Part shown: one piece after another, positions 1 through 7,111 of the stretch | Layout of the letters: each line of letters begins with the position of its first letter | How positions within the stretch are numbered: the stretch's first letter is position 1 | NCBI GenBank assembly: GCA_017461465.1 | Contig: JAFTYN010000051.1 | Span: 1 to 17,999, forward strand | Reading direction: 5' to 3' | From: Bacilli bacterium | GTDB taxonomy: Bacteria; Bacillota_I; Bacilli_A; RF39; UBA660 | DNA: 17,999 nt | Translations under genes and position numbers: made by a program | The notes under the pieces: generated by a model | The model's database searches: none | The model's input: only the letters and a program-made list of their open reading frames with translations | Told to the model about the DNA's origin: nothing

Positions 1-11
1 TATTATAGCAC

Positions 12-45
12 AAAAAAAATCAATAATAAATATTATTATTGATTT
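12..45 (-). terminator. Rho-independent terminator closing the Tad-like locus
   Basis: A perfect 12-bp inverted repeat (arms 17-28 and 34-45, 5-nt loop) is followed, in the minus-strand direction, by the complement of the A-run at 12-19, giving a U-tract. It lies about 20 bp past the stop of the last minus-strand gene. The stem is almost all A/T, so its strength is uncertain. Confidence 0.7.
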
Positions 46-65
46 AATCTAGATATTTTTAAATC

Positions 66-422
66 CTAGCCACCTGAGCAACTTGAAGCGTCACTACAAT
101 CTAAAATAGCTTGAACACATGACATCATAGTGCCGTCTGAATCGCCACCTACTAGACCAACTAATAACTTAACAATTGATACTACGAAGAATACGATTGC
201 AGCAGCTATAAGTCTTTTAACAAAAGTTTGTTGACCTTTTTTAATTTCATCTTCTTTTTGAGCCATAACTGCTTTACCTAAGTCAAGCATACCCCAAACG
301 ATAAGAAGAATTGGAACAACTACTTGGATTAATCTTACAATTAAGTAAATAATATAAGCCAAGTTACTTGGAATACCTGCTCCACCTAAATAAGTACCAC
401 AAACATCTAAAAAGTTAATCAT
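66..422 (-). CDS. Small two-TM, VirB2/TrbC-like membrane protein
   Basis: 118 residues. The start at 422 is chosen because GGAGG sits 7 nt upstream; the upstream in-frame ATG at 461 would lie over the promoter -10 and has no ribosome site. Two hydrophobic segments (about residues 20-44 and 68-91) flank a short charged loop containing AQKEDEIKKGQQ, and the C-terminus carries three Cys and ends in SCSGG. The hydrophobic/charged-loop/hydrophobic plan resembles VirB2/TrbC-type conjugation pilins of Gram-positive bacteria, but without an obvious cleaved signal peptide; this is pattern recognition, not a search result. It is the last gene of the Tad-like locus but has its own strong promoter and terminator, so it is probably made as a short independent mRNA. 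It could be a structural subunit or a membrane channel/anchor of the pilus. The family assignment is moderately weak; the gene itself is very likely real. Confidence 0.8.
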   Translation of the reverse strand: MINFLDVCGTYLGGAGIPSNLAYIIYLIVRLIQVVVPILLIVWGMLDLGKAVMAQKEDEIKKGQQTFVKRLIAAAIVFFVVSIVKLLVGLVGGDSDGTMMSCVQAILDCSDASSCSGG

Positions 423-446
423 GCTTATACCTCCATATCTAAAATA

Positions 447-475
447 ATTATATAACATCAACTATGATAAGTCAA
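447..475 (-). promoter_or_regulatory. Strong sigma-A promoter for the terminal small gene
   Basis: On the minus strand TTGACT (470-475) and a perfect TATAAT (447-452) are separated by exactly 17 bp. The predicted start point is near 440, giving a leader of about 18 nt that contains the GGAGG ribosome site. The -35 lies just past the stop codon of the TadZ-like gene. Confidence 0.8.
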
Positions 476-478
476 TAA

Positions 479-1444
479 TTATTCACTAACTTGTTGCCTA
501 TCAAAACCAAGTCTAATAAGCAATTTATTAACATCAGGATTTCCACTCACTCTATCATCTAGAGGTGGTAAATTATAAAATACCTTTAATCCTGATTCAT
601 ATTCAAATTCACTAACATCTGTTGAATTTAATAAACTTTTTGTTAATACAATTCTTTTATCTCGTAAATCACTTAATACTCTTGAACTAATCATCATCAT
701 TCTATTAAGTTTTATAGTAGAAGGTTCTACTAAATAAATAACTGAATGACATAAAGCTTCAGCTGATTTACTACCATTTATATCAACAATAAGAACTTCA
801 TATTCATTGTTTTTAGCAATTACATTACCAATTTCATTACTAGTAGTACTAATAAGTTCTTTTGTATTAAAGAATATAAAGTCTCTTTTATCAACTTCAA
901 TAGCTGCTACTGTGTAATTATTTTCAAGTTCCTTTTTCATTAGATATGCTAAAGTTGTAGCTCCCCCTTCTTTAGTCATACTTTTAATTCCAAGAATTCT
1001 AGCTCCGGAAGTTGTATGAATAACTTCAGTACCACCTTGGGCTTGAGGAACTGGAACTTCTACCTCTAATTGTTGGAGATGAGCCACGTCTCTATATGAA
1101 TTAGGAGAATTATATAAATACATAATACCTTCAGCATTTTTTGTAAAGTTATAAATTCCCATTGAAATAAGTTTTGATAAAAATTCAGCTGATGTACTTT
1201 CAGGAGAATCATCTAATAATAGAATAACTTTATTCATATCTAATGAGATAGATAATTTTTGAAGATTTTTAATATCTTTATAATCTTTAATTGCAGTTAT
1301 ATCTAAAATCATTCTTTGGAAATAAAAATTAGAAAAACTTTTTACTATTTCATCTACTTCATATTCGCCATTTAAACTCTTAATTATATCAATATCTAAT
1401 GTTTCTAACATTGCTTGATACTTATTTGAAACAATAACATTCAT
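479..1444 (-). CDS. TadZ/CpaE-like pilus localisation ATPase with degraded P-loop
   Basis: 321 residues; AGGAGGG precedes the ATG. The N-terminal ~110 residues have the alternating beta/alpha look of the pseudo-receiver domain of CpaE/TadZ. Residues ~148-310 resemble a ParA/MinD-type ATPase: the deviant P-loop region reads KSMTKEGGATTLAY (154-167), followed by an IEVDKRD switch-like segment (~182-188) and VLIVDING (Walker B-like, ~217-224). Compared with the consensus KGGxGKTT, the first (signature) Lys is kept as K158 but the P-loop Lys is replaced by Thr163, so ATP hydrolysis is doubtful. TadZ proteins place the Tad machine in the cell and often have atypical ATP sites. It follows the pilin-like genes and precedes a separately promoted small gene. 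Its membership in the Tad locus is well supported by context; the biochemical activity is inferred. Confidence 0.78.
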   Translation of the reverse strand: MNVIVSNKYQAMLETLDIDIIKSLNGEYEVDEIVKSFSNFYFQRMILDITAIKDYKDIKNLQKLSISLDMNKVILLLDDSPESTSAEFLSKLISMGIYNFTKNAEGIMYLYNSPNSYRDVAHLQQLEVEVPVPQAQGGTEVIHTTSGARILGIKSMTKEGGATTLAYLMKKELENNYTVAAIEVDKRDFIFFNTKELISTTSNEIGNVIAKNNEYEVLIVDINGSKSAEALCHSVIYLVEPSTIKLNRMMMISSRVLSDLRDKRIVLTKSLLNSTDVSEFEYESGLKVFYNLPPLDDRVSGNPDVNKLLIRLGFDRQQVSE

Positions 1445-1473
1445 TAAAATTTCCCTCCTAAAATCTAAGTTGA

Positions 1474-1917
1474 TTATGGCTGTAATTCCAATAATACTTG
1501 TGTATCACCAGTAATAGAATATCTAACTTTAATTATATCTCCTATTAAAGGAAAATTATAAGTTTGATATGCTTTAACTGTATAATAATCACCTTTTACA
1601 GTTTGATGTCTATATATACAATATCTATAGTTTCTAAGTGTGTTAATGGCAGCTACACCATCCATAGCAGGACATGCTCCATCTCCACCTGTATAGTTAG
1701 CTTCACTAGAATAATTAGCACTACGTAAGTATGCTTCGATTTCATCTCTAACATCTCCATCGTTATAAGTGCCGTGTTTTTCTATAATATCTATTATTTT
1801 ATTCTTAATCTTATATGTTTTAGAATAACCTAAAGAAAAAAGTGTAATACCACACGATACACCAATAACGATGATAACTATTGTAAGCACCATTGCATTT
1901 GAAACAGATTCATTCAT
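1474..1917 (-). CDS. Pilin-like one-TM protein (paralogue of the upstream gene)
   Basis: 147 residues; GAGGTG lies 8 nt before the ATG. It begins MNESVS, followed directly by one hydrophobic helix (about residues 9-31), then a soluble domain presumably outside the cell. The domain contains a Cys pair in the pattern CPAMDGVA...YRYCIY that is shared with the next gene upstream (1936-2367), showing the two are tandem paralogues. The architecture matches TadE/TadF-like pseudopilins or minor pilins. No prepilin-type leader (a basic leader ending in Gly with Glu at +5) is visible. It belongs to the pilin cluster after TadC. The exact role (minor pilin or initiation complex) is inference. Confidence 0.8.
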   Translation of the reverse strand: MNESVSNAMVLTIVIIVIGVSCGITLFSLGYSKTYKIKNKIIDIIEKHGTYNDGDVRDEIEAYLRSANYSSEANYTGGDGACPAMDGVAAINTLRNYRYCIYRHQTVKGDYYTVKAYQTYNFPLIGDIIKVRYSITGDTQVLLELQP

Positions 1918-1935
1918 ATGATAAACACCTCTTTA

Positions 1936-2367
1936 CTAATTAAATCTATAAATTCTATCAGTTTTTGTATATATTGGAAAACTTAATAAAGTTCCATCTA
2001 TAAACGGAAATTCAAAAGTAATATATGATATAACACCAAAACTATAATAATTTGAAGAACCATCATTATCATAGAAATAAATACAATAACGATATTGGTC
2101 ACTAATAGGTGTAGCTGGAGCTACCCCATCTTTAACAGGGCAGTTTCCAGCATACCTACTAGGATAACCAATTGAATTCAAATGAAGATCAATATCTTCT
2201 CTAGCAAGATCATTATAACCTTCGAATTTTTCTATAGAATTAATAATCATCTTGTTAACTTTGAATGCTTTGTAATATACGAGTGTTCCTAAGATTAAAG
2301 CAAAAATCAAAGACAAAAACACAATTATTATATTATATAAAACTGTACTCCCTATACTTTCACGCAT
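1936..2367 (-). CDS. Pilin-like one-TM protein with conserved Cys pair
   Basis: 143 residues, starting MRESIG, with a single N-terminal hydrophobic helix (about residues 8-30) and a soluble C-terminal domain. The domain carries CPVKDGVA...YRYCIYF, the same Cys-containing frame as in the following gene; the two Cys probably form a disulfide once exported. Both proteins also share a D-rich region after the helix (NDLAREDIDLHL here, NDGDVRDEIEAYL in the paralogue). The ribosome site is weak: a GGGG run 11 nt before the ATG, which may mean translation depends partly on the upstream pilin gene, 22 bp away. Probable minor pilin or pseudopilin of the Tad-like machine. I do not recognise a named family. 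Confidence 0.78.
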   Translation of the reverse strand: MRESIGSTVLYNIIIVFLSLIFALILGTLVYYKAFKVNKMIINSIEKFEGYNDLAREDIDLHLNSIGYPSRYAGNCPVKDGVAPATPISDQYRYCIYFYDNDGSSNYYSFGVISYITFEFPFIDGTLLSFPIYTKTDRIYRFN

Positions 2368-2389
2368 ATATTACACATCCCCTACTCTT

Positions 2390-2632
2390 TTATTTACAAG
2401 TTCTGTCATTTTGGTTCCAATATTGATTTGCATTTACTGTTTGTTCAGTACCTGCTGCATTTCTCATTTTACATTGGTTGTTAGCCCAGTAACCACCGTA
2501 GTTAGTACAACATCCTTTCTTAGCAGAAGTAGTCATATAACTATTAACCATTGGAGTAACTACAGCTGCGATAACACCAATTAGTAGAATCGCAATAACT
2601 GTTAAGTTTGCTTCACCTGCTGCTTCCTTCAT
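2390..2632 (-). CDS. Small Cys-containing pilin-like protein, candidate major pilin
   Basis: 80 residues; an AGGTGGTG ribosome site precedes the ATG. It starts MKEAAGEANLTV and continues as one hydrophobic helix (about residues 9-29), then a short hydrophilic domain with four Cys: an adjacent pair in KKGCC (residues 41-42), one in NNQCK and one at the penultimate position. Size and shape fit the small fibre-forming (Flp-like) subunits of Tad pili, although the processed Flp motif (G-x4-EY) is missing. It has its own promoter just upstream (2661-2689) and is first in the pilin block, consistent with high dosage. That it is the major subunit is inference from size, promoter and position. Confidence 0.78.
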   Translation of the reverse strand: MKEAAGEANLTVIAILLIGVIAAVVTPMVNSYMTTSAKKGCCTNYGGYWANNQCKMRNAAGTEQTVNANQYWNQNDRTCK

Positions 2633-2660
2633 TATCTCACCACCTTACCTTATTAAATTC

Positions 2661-2689
2661 ATTATAACATATCGAAATTTAAATAGCAA
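2661..2689 (-). promoter_or_regulatory. Sigma-A promoter in front of the pilin block
   Basis: In the 76-bp gap after tadC the minus strand shows TTGCTA (2684-2689), a 17-bp spacer and TATAAT (2661-2666) preceded by TG one base upstream (TGTTATAAT, an extended -10). It would give a leader of about 20-25 nt ahead of the 80-residue pilin-like gene. No terminator-like hairpin was seen in the gap, so the pilin block can also be read from upstream. Confidence 0.72.
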
Positions 2690-2708
2690 AGAACTTTACA
2701 CTCTTTAT

Positions 2709-3515
2709 TTAAACTCCCATCATCATAAACATTGTTAATAACATGAAAAACATAATACCACCACCTGTTGCAAAAAGCATCATCATGGTTTTATTTTCCA
2801 TTTTTTCTAATCTTAATTTATAACGTTGCTCACGTGATTTATTTTGAAGTGATGAAACTGTTCTAGAAAACATCATAAGTTGTTCATGTTTATTTTCTTG
2901 TGAACCTAATCCTAAACGATATAAAAGTCTCATCATACGCATTGAATCACGTACTGGATATTCTTGCGCAAAAGCCATATATGGTTCTACTGTAGAATCT
3001 CCGGCTTCAATAGCAGCCGTTAATTTTAAAAGACCTGGTTTAAATATTTCTGGTGCAGTTGCTATAGATCTATTTAAAGCAACCGGAACAGTATAATGTT
3101 GAATTAAAATTTCTAAACTCTTTAGATAATATGGAAGCATCAAATTAATTTGATGTAAATTTCTTTTATAATATCCTTTTAATCTACTATAATCTGATTT
3201 AAAAACTAAGAATCCAGCTATAATACAAATTAAAGCATACATGAAATTCATCTTGGTTAGAAAAACAATAAATAATACAACTATTGTTACTAAACCATTT
3301 CTAACACGAGCTCTATATAATTTTTGAATTTCTTCTTCTGTTATTTTTCCATCATATTTAAGATTTAATAAAAATTTATAATCATCTTCCATCAAGAATC
3401 TAAAATATGGTTCAACATCATGAATAAATTTCTTGGCATCAATTACTTGGTTGTAATGAAATATACCTAAAATAATTGCACCAATAATAATAAACATAAT
3501 TCCATTACTATCCAT
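2709..3515 (-). CDS. tadC: TadC-like inner-membrane assembly protein (T2SS-F family)
   Basis: 268 residues. Hydrophobic segments near residues 5-22, 73-107 (probably two helices) and 245-266 enclose a soluble helical T2SS-F-type domain (about 118-240) with the segment LLYRLGLGSQENKHEQL. T2SS-F/GspF-like proteins form the membrane platform that couples the ATPase to pilin assembly; TadB and TadC are the usual pair. Its ATG overlaps the tadB stop by one base (TAATG), a sign of translational coupling, and a GGGGG run lies 7 nt upstream of the start. The position directly after ATPase and TadB is classical. The TadC label rests on gene order and topology. Confidence 0.85.
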   Translation of the reverse strand: MDSNGIMFIIIGAIILGIFHYNQVIDAKKFIHDVEPYFRFLMEDDYKFLLNLKYDGKITEEEIQKLYRARVRNGLVTIVVLFIVFLTKMNFMYALICIIAGFLVFKSDYSRLKGYYKRNLHQINLMLPYYLKSLEILIQHYTVPVALNRSIATAPEIFKPGLLKLTAAIEAGDSTVEPYMAFAQEYPVRDSMRMMRLLYRLGLGSQENKHEQLMMFSRTVSSLQNKSREQRYKLRLEKMENKTMMMLFATGGGIMFFMLLTMFMMMGV

Positions 3516-4417
3516 TATTCAGCCCCCACATCTTCATTATAATATTTTTCACCACTTATTAAGAAATATGTATTAATAGCAACTATACCATGTAGTAATA
3601 GTTGAACCCATATTTCAGTAAGCATATCAAGATAAGTTTCTGAACCTAGTAAGAATTGAACTAACATTATCATTAAATATAATACAATACCAAATTGTAA
3701 GAATTTCTTGTGGAATGCTGCTCTATCCATTCTATCTCGATATACATTTTCAACAAGCATATCTATATCTTGTGACATGTTTTCAAGCGCATCTCCAGCA
3801 TCTTTTGAACCTTCATTATTAATTTGTAAGAAAAGTTGATGCATATTTTTTACCATATAGAAATTATATCTTTCATTCATATACTCTAGTGACTGTTCAA
3901 TAGTACCATTTGTATATGCTAAATCAAGCATCATCTTAACATCACTTTTAACAGGATCTTCAAGAACACCAGATTCATATACACCTTCTACCGCTTTAAC
4001 AAATGATTGTGTTGTAGCAAATTCCATAATAGTATTAGTTGTATATACTTGAACTTGTTCAAATATAAATTCACTATATAAACGCTTACATCTTAAGTAT
4101 GTTAAATAAGGTATAACAGATACTGCTAAAATTACATATATTATAGAAACTAATAAACTATAAAAGTATAAATATGAAATTATAGCAGCAGATATAGCAA
4201 ATACTGCAATTTGAATTGCATATTGTTTAGGTGTATATTCTTGCCCTAAATCTTTTACCTTTTCTCTAACAACTTTGAAAGAATATGGAGCATATTTATC
4301 ATAAACATTTCTAGCTTGACGCGAAATATATTTATAAACATTTTCACCAGTATCTTTACGATAGATAAAGACAAATATAATTATAACCGCACATAATATA
4401 AAAACTAAATTTGTCAT
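3515..4417 (-). CDS. tadB: TadB-like inner-membrane assembly protein (T2SS-F family)
   Basis: 300 residues; AGGAGG precedes the ATG. An N-terminal helix (about residues 3-17) is followed by two close hydrophobic segments (about 68-105), a soluble helical domain (about 115-225) and a C-terminal hydrophobic hairpin (about 240-290). The soluble part has the acidic, helical character of the T2SS-F fold, with NNEGSKDAGDALENMSQDI at about residues 200-218. Partner of TadC in the membrane platform that receives force from the CpaF ATPase. It begins 14 bp after the ATPase stop and overlaps tadC by one base, so the three form a tight unit. Confidence 0.85.
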   Translation of the reverse strand: MTNLVFILCAVIIIFVFIYRKDTGENVYKYISRQARNVYDKYAPYSFKVVREKVKDLGQEYTPKQYAIQIAVFAISAAIISYLYFYSLLVSIIYVILAVSVIPYLTYLRCKRLYSEFIFEQVQVYTTNTIMEFATTQSFVKAVEGVYESGVLEDPVKSDVKMMLDLAYTNGTIEQSLEYMNERYNFYMVKNMHQLFLQINNEGSKDAGDALENMSQDIDMLVENVYRDRMDRAAFHKKFLQFGIVLYLMIMLVQFLLGSETYLDMLTEIWVQLLLHGIVAINTYFLISGEKYYNEDVGAE

Positions 4418-4431
4418 AAATTCCTCCTATT

Positions 4432-5760
4432 CTATTCAAAGGATAAAGTTTCTACACCAGCTTCACTGCTTGAATCATCTTCAAGTGTTTCAGTAGCTGT
4501 AATAACTGTTTGCTTTGGCTTTTCTTCTTGCACCTGTTCATTATTGCTGGCAGGCGCTTTTGGAACTTCAGCCGGTTGTTTAACTTCAGTAGCCGAAGTA
4601 TTTTCTTCTTTCTTTGGTTCTGAAGAAGTACTTTCAGCTTCTTTTTCTTTTGTTTCATTTACAAAATCATCGAAATTTTGTATTCCTCTATTTCCTTCTT
4701 CAGATGTATCTTTAATTTCATCTGGATCTAATGTAACACCTTGACCATCTAGATAAGCTACTAGATATTTACTTGGTTTTTTTCTTGTTACATTACCAGT
4801 AGTTGATTTTAAATAAATTTGATTATATACTGCATCGTTATTTTCAGTAACATGGAATTCACAAACTTCCGCAATTTCACGAACGAAACGTTTTGTTTCT
4901 CTATCCTGATAACCTCTTATATATACACCAATTTGAATATATCTATATATAGATTTTAAGAACTGTTCAATATCTTGGTTTGTTTCTAGCAAACTATACA
5001 TACGGTTAGGAATAGATGCTGCTTTATCAGCATGGATTGTAGATAGAATATAGTGACCTGAAGAAATAGAGTTACGAACTGCCATTACTGCTTCAGCACT
5101 ACGAACTTCGGAAAGAAGAATCCATTTTGGATTCTGTCTCATACAAGTTACAAGTACATCTGAATAAGAAGCAATATTATTAGTTTTCATTGCAACTATA
5201 TCTCTTTGAGGGAAGATTCTATCAAGGTGAAGTTCAAGCGTATCCTCTATTGTAATTAATTTTTCATTTTCCTTTGTTTGGGCTGCTAAATATTTAACGA
5301 ACTCAGTTTTACCTGAACCAGTTTCTCCACAAACAATAATATTACAATGACCATGAACACATTTTACTAAAAATTCTAGTATATCTAAATCAACATATTT
5401 TTCTTTTAATAATTTTCCTTTTTCAAGTCTTATCTTTGCTGGAGTTTTACGAATAACGCAAGCAATTCCATTTTTTGCAATTGAATCATGCACAAAGTTA
5501 AGACGAAGTTCTGCACTTTCAGCATCTAGGAAAGGATGGGCCATATTAAATGTTTTTCCCATTACATTCGAACACTGAAAGGCAAGCTTTTCCATAAAAG
5601 CATTATTGACTGCAGGATCCTCTTCTCGATAAATACCTTTAGATAATGTTTTTACCCATAATTGACCACCATTACTATAAGAAAGGTCGGTAACATCGTC
5701 ATTTACTAAGTATTTTTCTACAGGTCCGAAGTCAATCTGGGAGAACATATTTTCTTCCAT
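4432..5760 (-). CDS. tadA: CpaF/TadA-type pilus assembly ATPase with long acidic tail
   Basis: 442 residues from the ATG at 5760; an ATG two codons further upstream (5766) is also possible but sits only 4 nt from the GGGG ribosome site. It is a secretion ATPase of the VirB11/CpaF family. The motifs are in the expected order: Walker A GETGSGKT (145-152), Asp box LITIEDTLEL (168-177), Walker B WILLSEVRS (213-221) and His box SSGHYILSTIHAD (233-245). It should act as a cytoplasmic hexamer that powers pilin assembly through TadB/TadC. The core ends near residue 340; beyond it is about 95 residues of low-complexity sequence rich in Glu, Ser, Lys, Thr and Pro, not usual for CpaF, perhaps a regulatory or docking tail. 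The N-terminal domain is short compared with proteobacterial CpaF. Operon with CpaB upstream (38-bp gap) and tadB downstream (14 bp). Confidence 0.92.
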   Translation of the reverse strand: MEENMFSQIDFGPVEKYLVNDDVTDLSYSNGGQLWVKTLSKGIYREEDPAVNNAFMEKLAFQCSNVMGKTFNMAHPFLDAESAELRLNFVHDSIAKNGIACVIRKTPAKIRLEKGKLLKEKYVDLDILEFLVKCVHGHCNIIVCGETGSGKTEFVKYLAAQTKENEKLITIEDTLELHLDRIFPQRDIVAMKTNNIASYSDVLVTCMRQNPKWILLSEVRSAEAVMAVRNSISSGHYILSTIHADKAASIPNRMYSLLETNQDIEQFLKSIYRYIQIGVYIRGYQDRETKRFVREIAEVCEFHVTENNDAVYNQIYLKSTTGNVTRKKPSKYLVAYLDGQGVTLDPDEIKDTSEEGNRGIQNFDDFVNETKEKEAESTSSEPKKEENTSATEVKQPAEVPKAPASNNEQVQEEKPKQTVITATETLEDDSSSEAGVETLSFE

Positions 5761-5798
5761 GAACATCACACCCCTTTTATTTTTTTAATATTATTTAA

Positions 5799-6656
5799 TT
5801 ATCTTTCGTTTTGCTCTTTTTTATCATTTTCTTTTTCATCATCTTTATTGTCAGTATCTTCTTCATCTTCTTCAGTTGAAGTACCATCTTGACCTTCAAG
5901 AACGATTGTTTTAGAGTTTATATATTCTCTTAAGTATTCAGTTGAAACTCTCATTTCACCTTCACTTGGTACAGTACCACCATGTGGAACTGGAATAAGT
6001 TCAACATTACCTAAATAAGTTGCTTTTCTAAGTAAAATATGGATATCATCATCTAAACCAAAGATTAAGTAAGATGGTGTTCTTTCTTCAGAAGTATCTT
6101 CAAATACGTCATTACCCATATCATCTTTAACACTTACAACTGTAACGTCAGATAATAGTTTACCAAACATAACTCTATCATCTTCATCATTAGCTTTCAT
6201 ATAAATATCAATTTTACTACCTGGATAAATTGAGTTACCATAAGTACTTTCAAGTGTAACATTAAACATAAATGGAATTTGATCACTATCAATATCAAAG
6301 AAAGCTGAATCAGGTAATTCTCCTTTTGTTATAAGTGCTTCCCTATAAAACATACTTCCTACTGGAATAATAGTATTAACATTTGAGTACATACCTACTA
6401 TCATTTCTTTAGAAGTGAAAACATTTTCTGCTATTGCAATATTAGGAACTTCAATTGTAGCAATCATATCATAAGATATTTGAGTTCTAGGTTGAATCGT
6501 TTTTGCAGCAACAGGTACTTCAGTTGGAACAACTGAACTTTGAACTTGGGAACTATATCCCCAATATAATAAAGCTAAGACAATGATAACACCAAGAATT
6601 GTTACAACATTCTTATTTTTGAAAAAGCCTTTAACTTTATTCATAAAATCATTCAT
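5799..6656 (-). CDS. cpaB: CpaB/RcpC-like SAF-domain pilus assembly protein
   Basis: 285 residues; a GGAAGAGG ribosome site precedes the ATG. There is one N-terminal TM helix (about residues 17-35), then a SAF-like segment with VPVAAKTIQPRTQIS and the typical IPVGSMFYREAL stretch (about residues 97-108), and a second beta-rich domain (about 120-225). CpaB/RcpC proteins sit outside the membrane in Tad systems; in monoderms they probably guide the pilus through the wall. The last ~30 residues are very acidic and lysine-rich (EEDEEDTDNKDDEKEN), an unusual tail that echoes the acidic tail of the neighbouring ATPase, though on the opposite side of the membrane. Located directly before the ATPase gene, as in many tad loci. 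Confidence 0.85.
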   Translation of the reverse strand: MNDFMNKVKGFFKNKNVVTILGVIIVLALLYWGYSSQVQSSVVPTEVPVAAKTIQPRTQISYDMIATIEVPNIAIAENVFTSKEMIVGMYSNVNTIIPVGSMFYREALITKGELPDSAFFDIDSDQIPFMFNVTLESTYGNSIYPGSKIDIYMKANDEDDRVMFGKLLSDVTVVSVKDDMGNDVFEDTSEERTPSYLIFGLDDDIHILLRKATYLGNVELIPVPHGGTVPSEGEMRVSTEYLREYINSKTIVLEGQDGTSTEEDEEDTDNKDDEKENDKKEQNER

Positions 6657-6673
6657 AAACCTCTTCCTTTCTT

Positions 6674-7096
6674 TTAATATGGTGTTTCTAAAATAGCATC
6701 TAATGAATTACTAATTGTATAATCAATTAATTCTTCATCACGATAACCACCACCAGAAACAAGTTTCCCTGTTTCTGTAGTATTAACTCTTATACTTACT
6801 TTTGGTGGTAATTCATTAACATCATAGATTTTTATATTATAAGTTCTCGATAGAGAAGCGTTTTCTGAAAATCTTCTTAAGAAGTTTTCAACAAACTTTT
6901 CTCTATCAATTCTTATTACACCATCAACACGATAAGCTGTAAGATCAAGAGCGTCATACATAGCACCTTGAGTAGATTCATCTAATAATGTCATTAATTG
7001 TTCATCAGTATTAGTAAGTGTTTGAAATAGAAAGATAAACCCTATTGCAATCATACCAATAACAACTATAAAATATGCCCAAAATGATTGTTTCAC
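6674..7096 (-). CDS. One-TM pseudopilin-like protein, GTG start
   Basis: 140 residues starting at a GTG codon (7094-7096) with GAGGAG 7 nt upstream. The N-terminus MKQSFWAYF runs straight into a hydrophobic helix (about residues 6-26); the rest is soluble and probably extracytoplasmic, with no Cys. The M-x-[EQ]-[SA] opening and immediate helix match the three pilin-like proteins further down the locus, so it may be a fourth pseudopilin. The region NTTETGKLVSGGGYRDEEL near residues 105-123 is probably a loop. It lies between the large Cys-rich protein (15-bp gap) and cpaB (17-bp gap). It may belong to one of the uncharacterised DUF families of Bacillota tad loci; I cannot name it with confidence. 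Confidence 0.75.
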   Translation of the reverse strand: MKQSFWAYFIVVIGMIAIGFIFLFQTLTNTDEQLMTLLDESTQGAMYDALDLTAYRVDGVIRIDREKFVENFLRRFSENASLSRTYNIKIYDVNELPPKVSIRVNTTETGKLVSGGGYRDEELIDYTISNSLDAILETPY

Positions 7097-7111
7097 TTTT
7101 TCACTCCTCTC

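Noticed and set aside
4452..4744. Short open frames on both strands over the ATPase tail
   Set aside because: They overlap the low-complexity end of the CpaF gene, have repetitive Lys/Leu or Ser/Phe composition and no ribosome sites; they are shadows.
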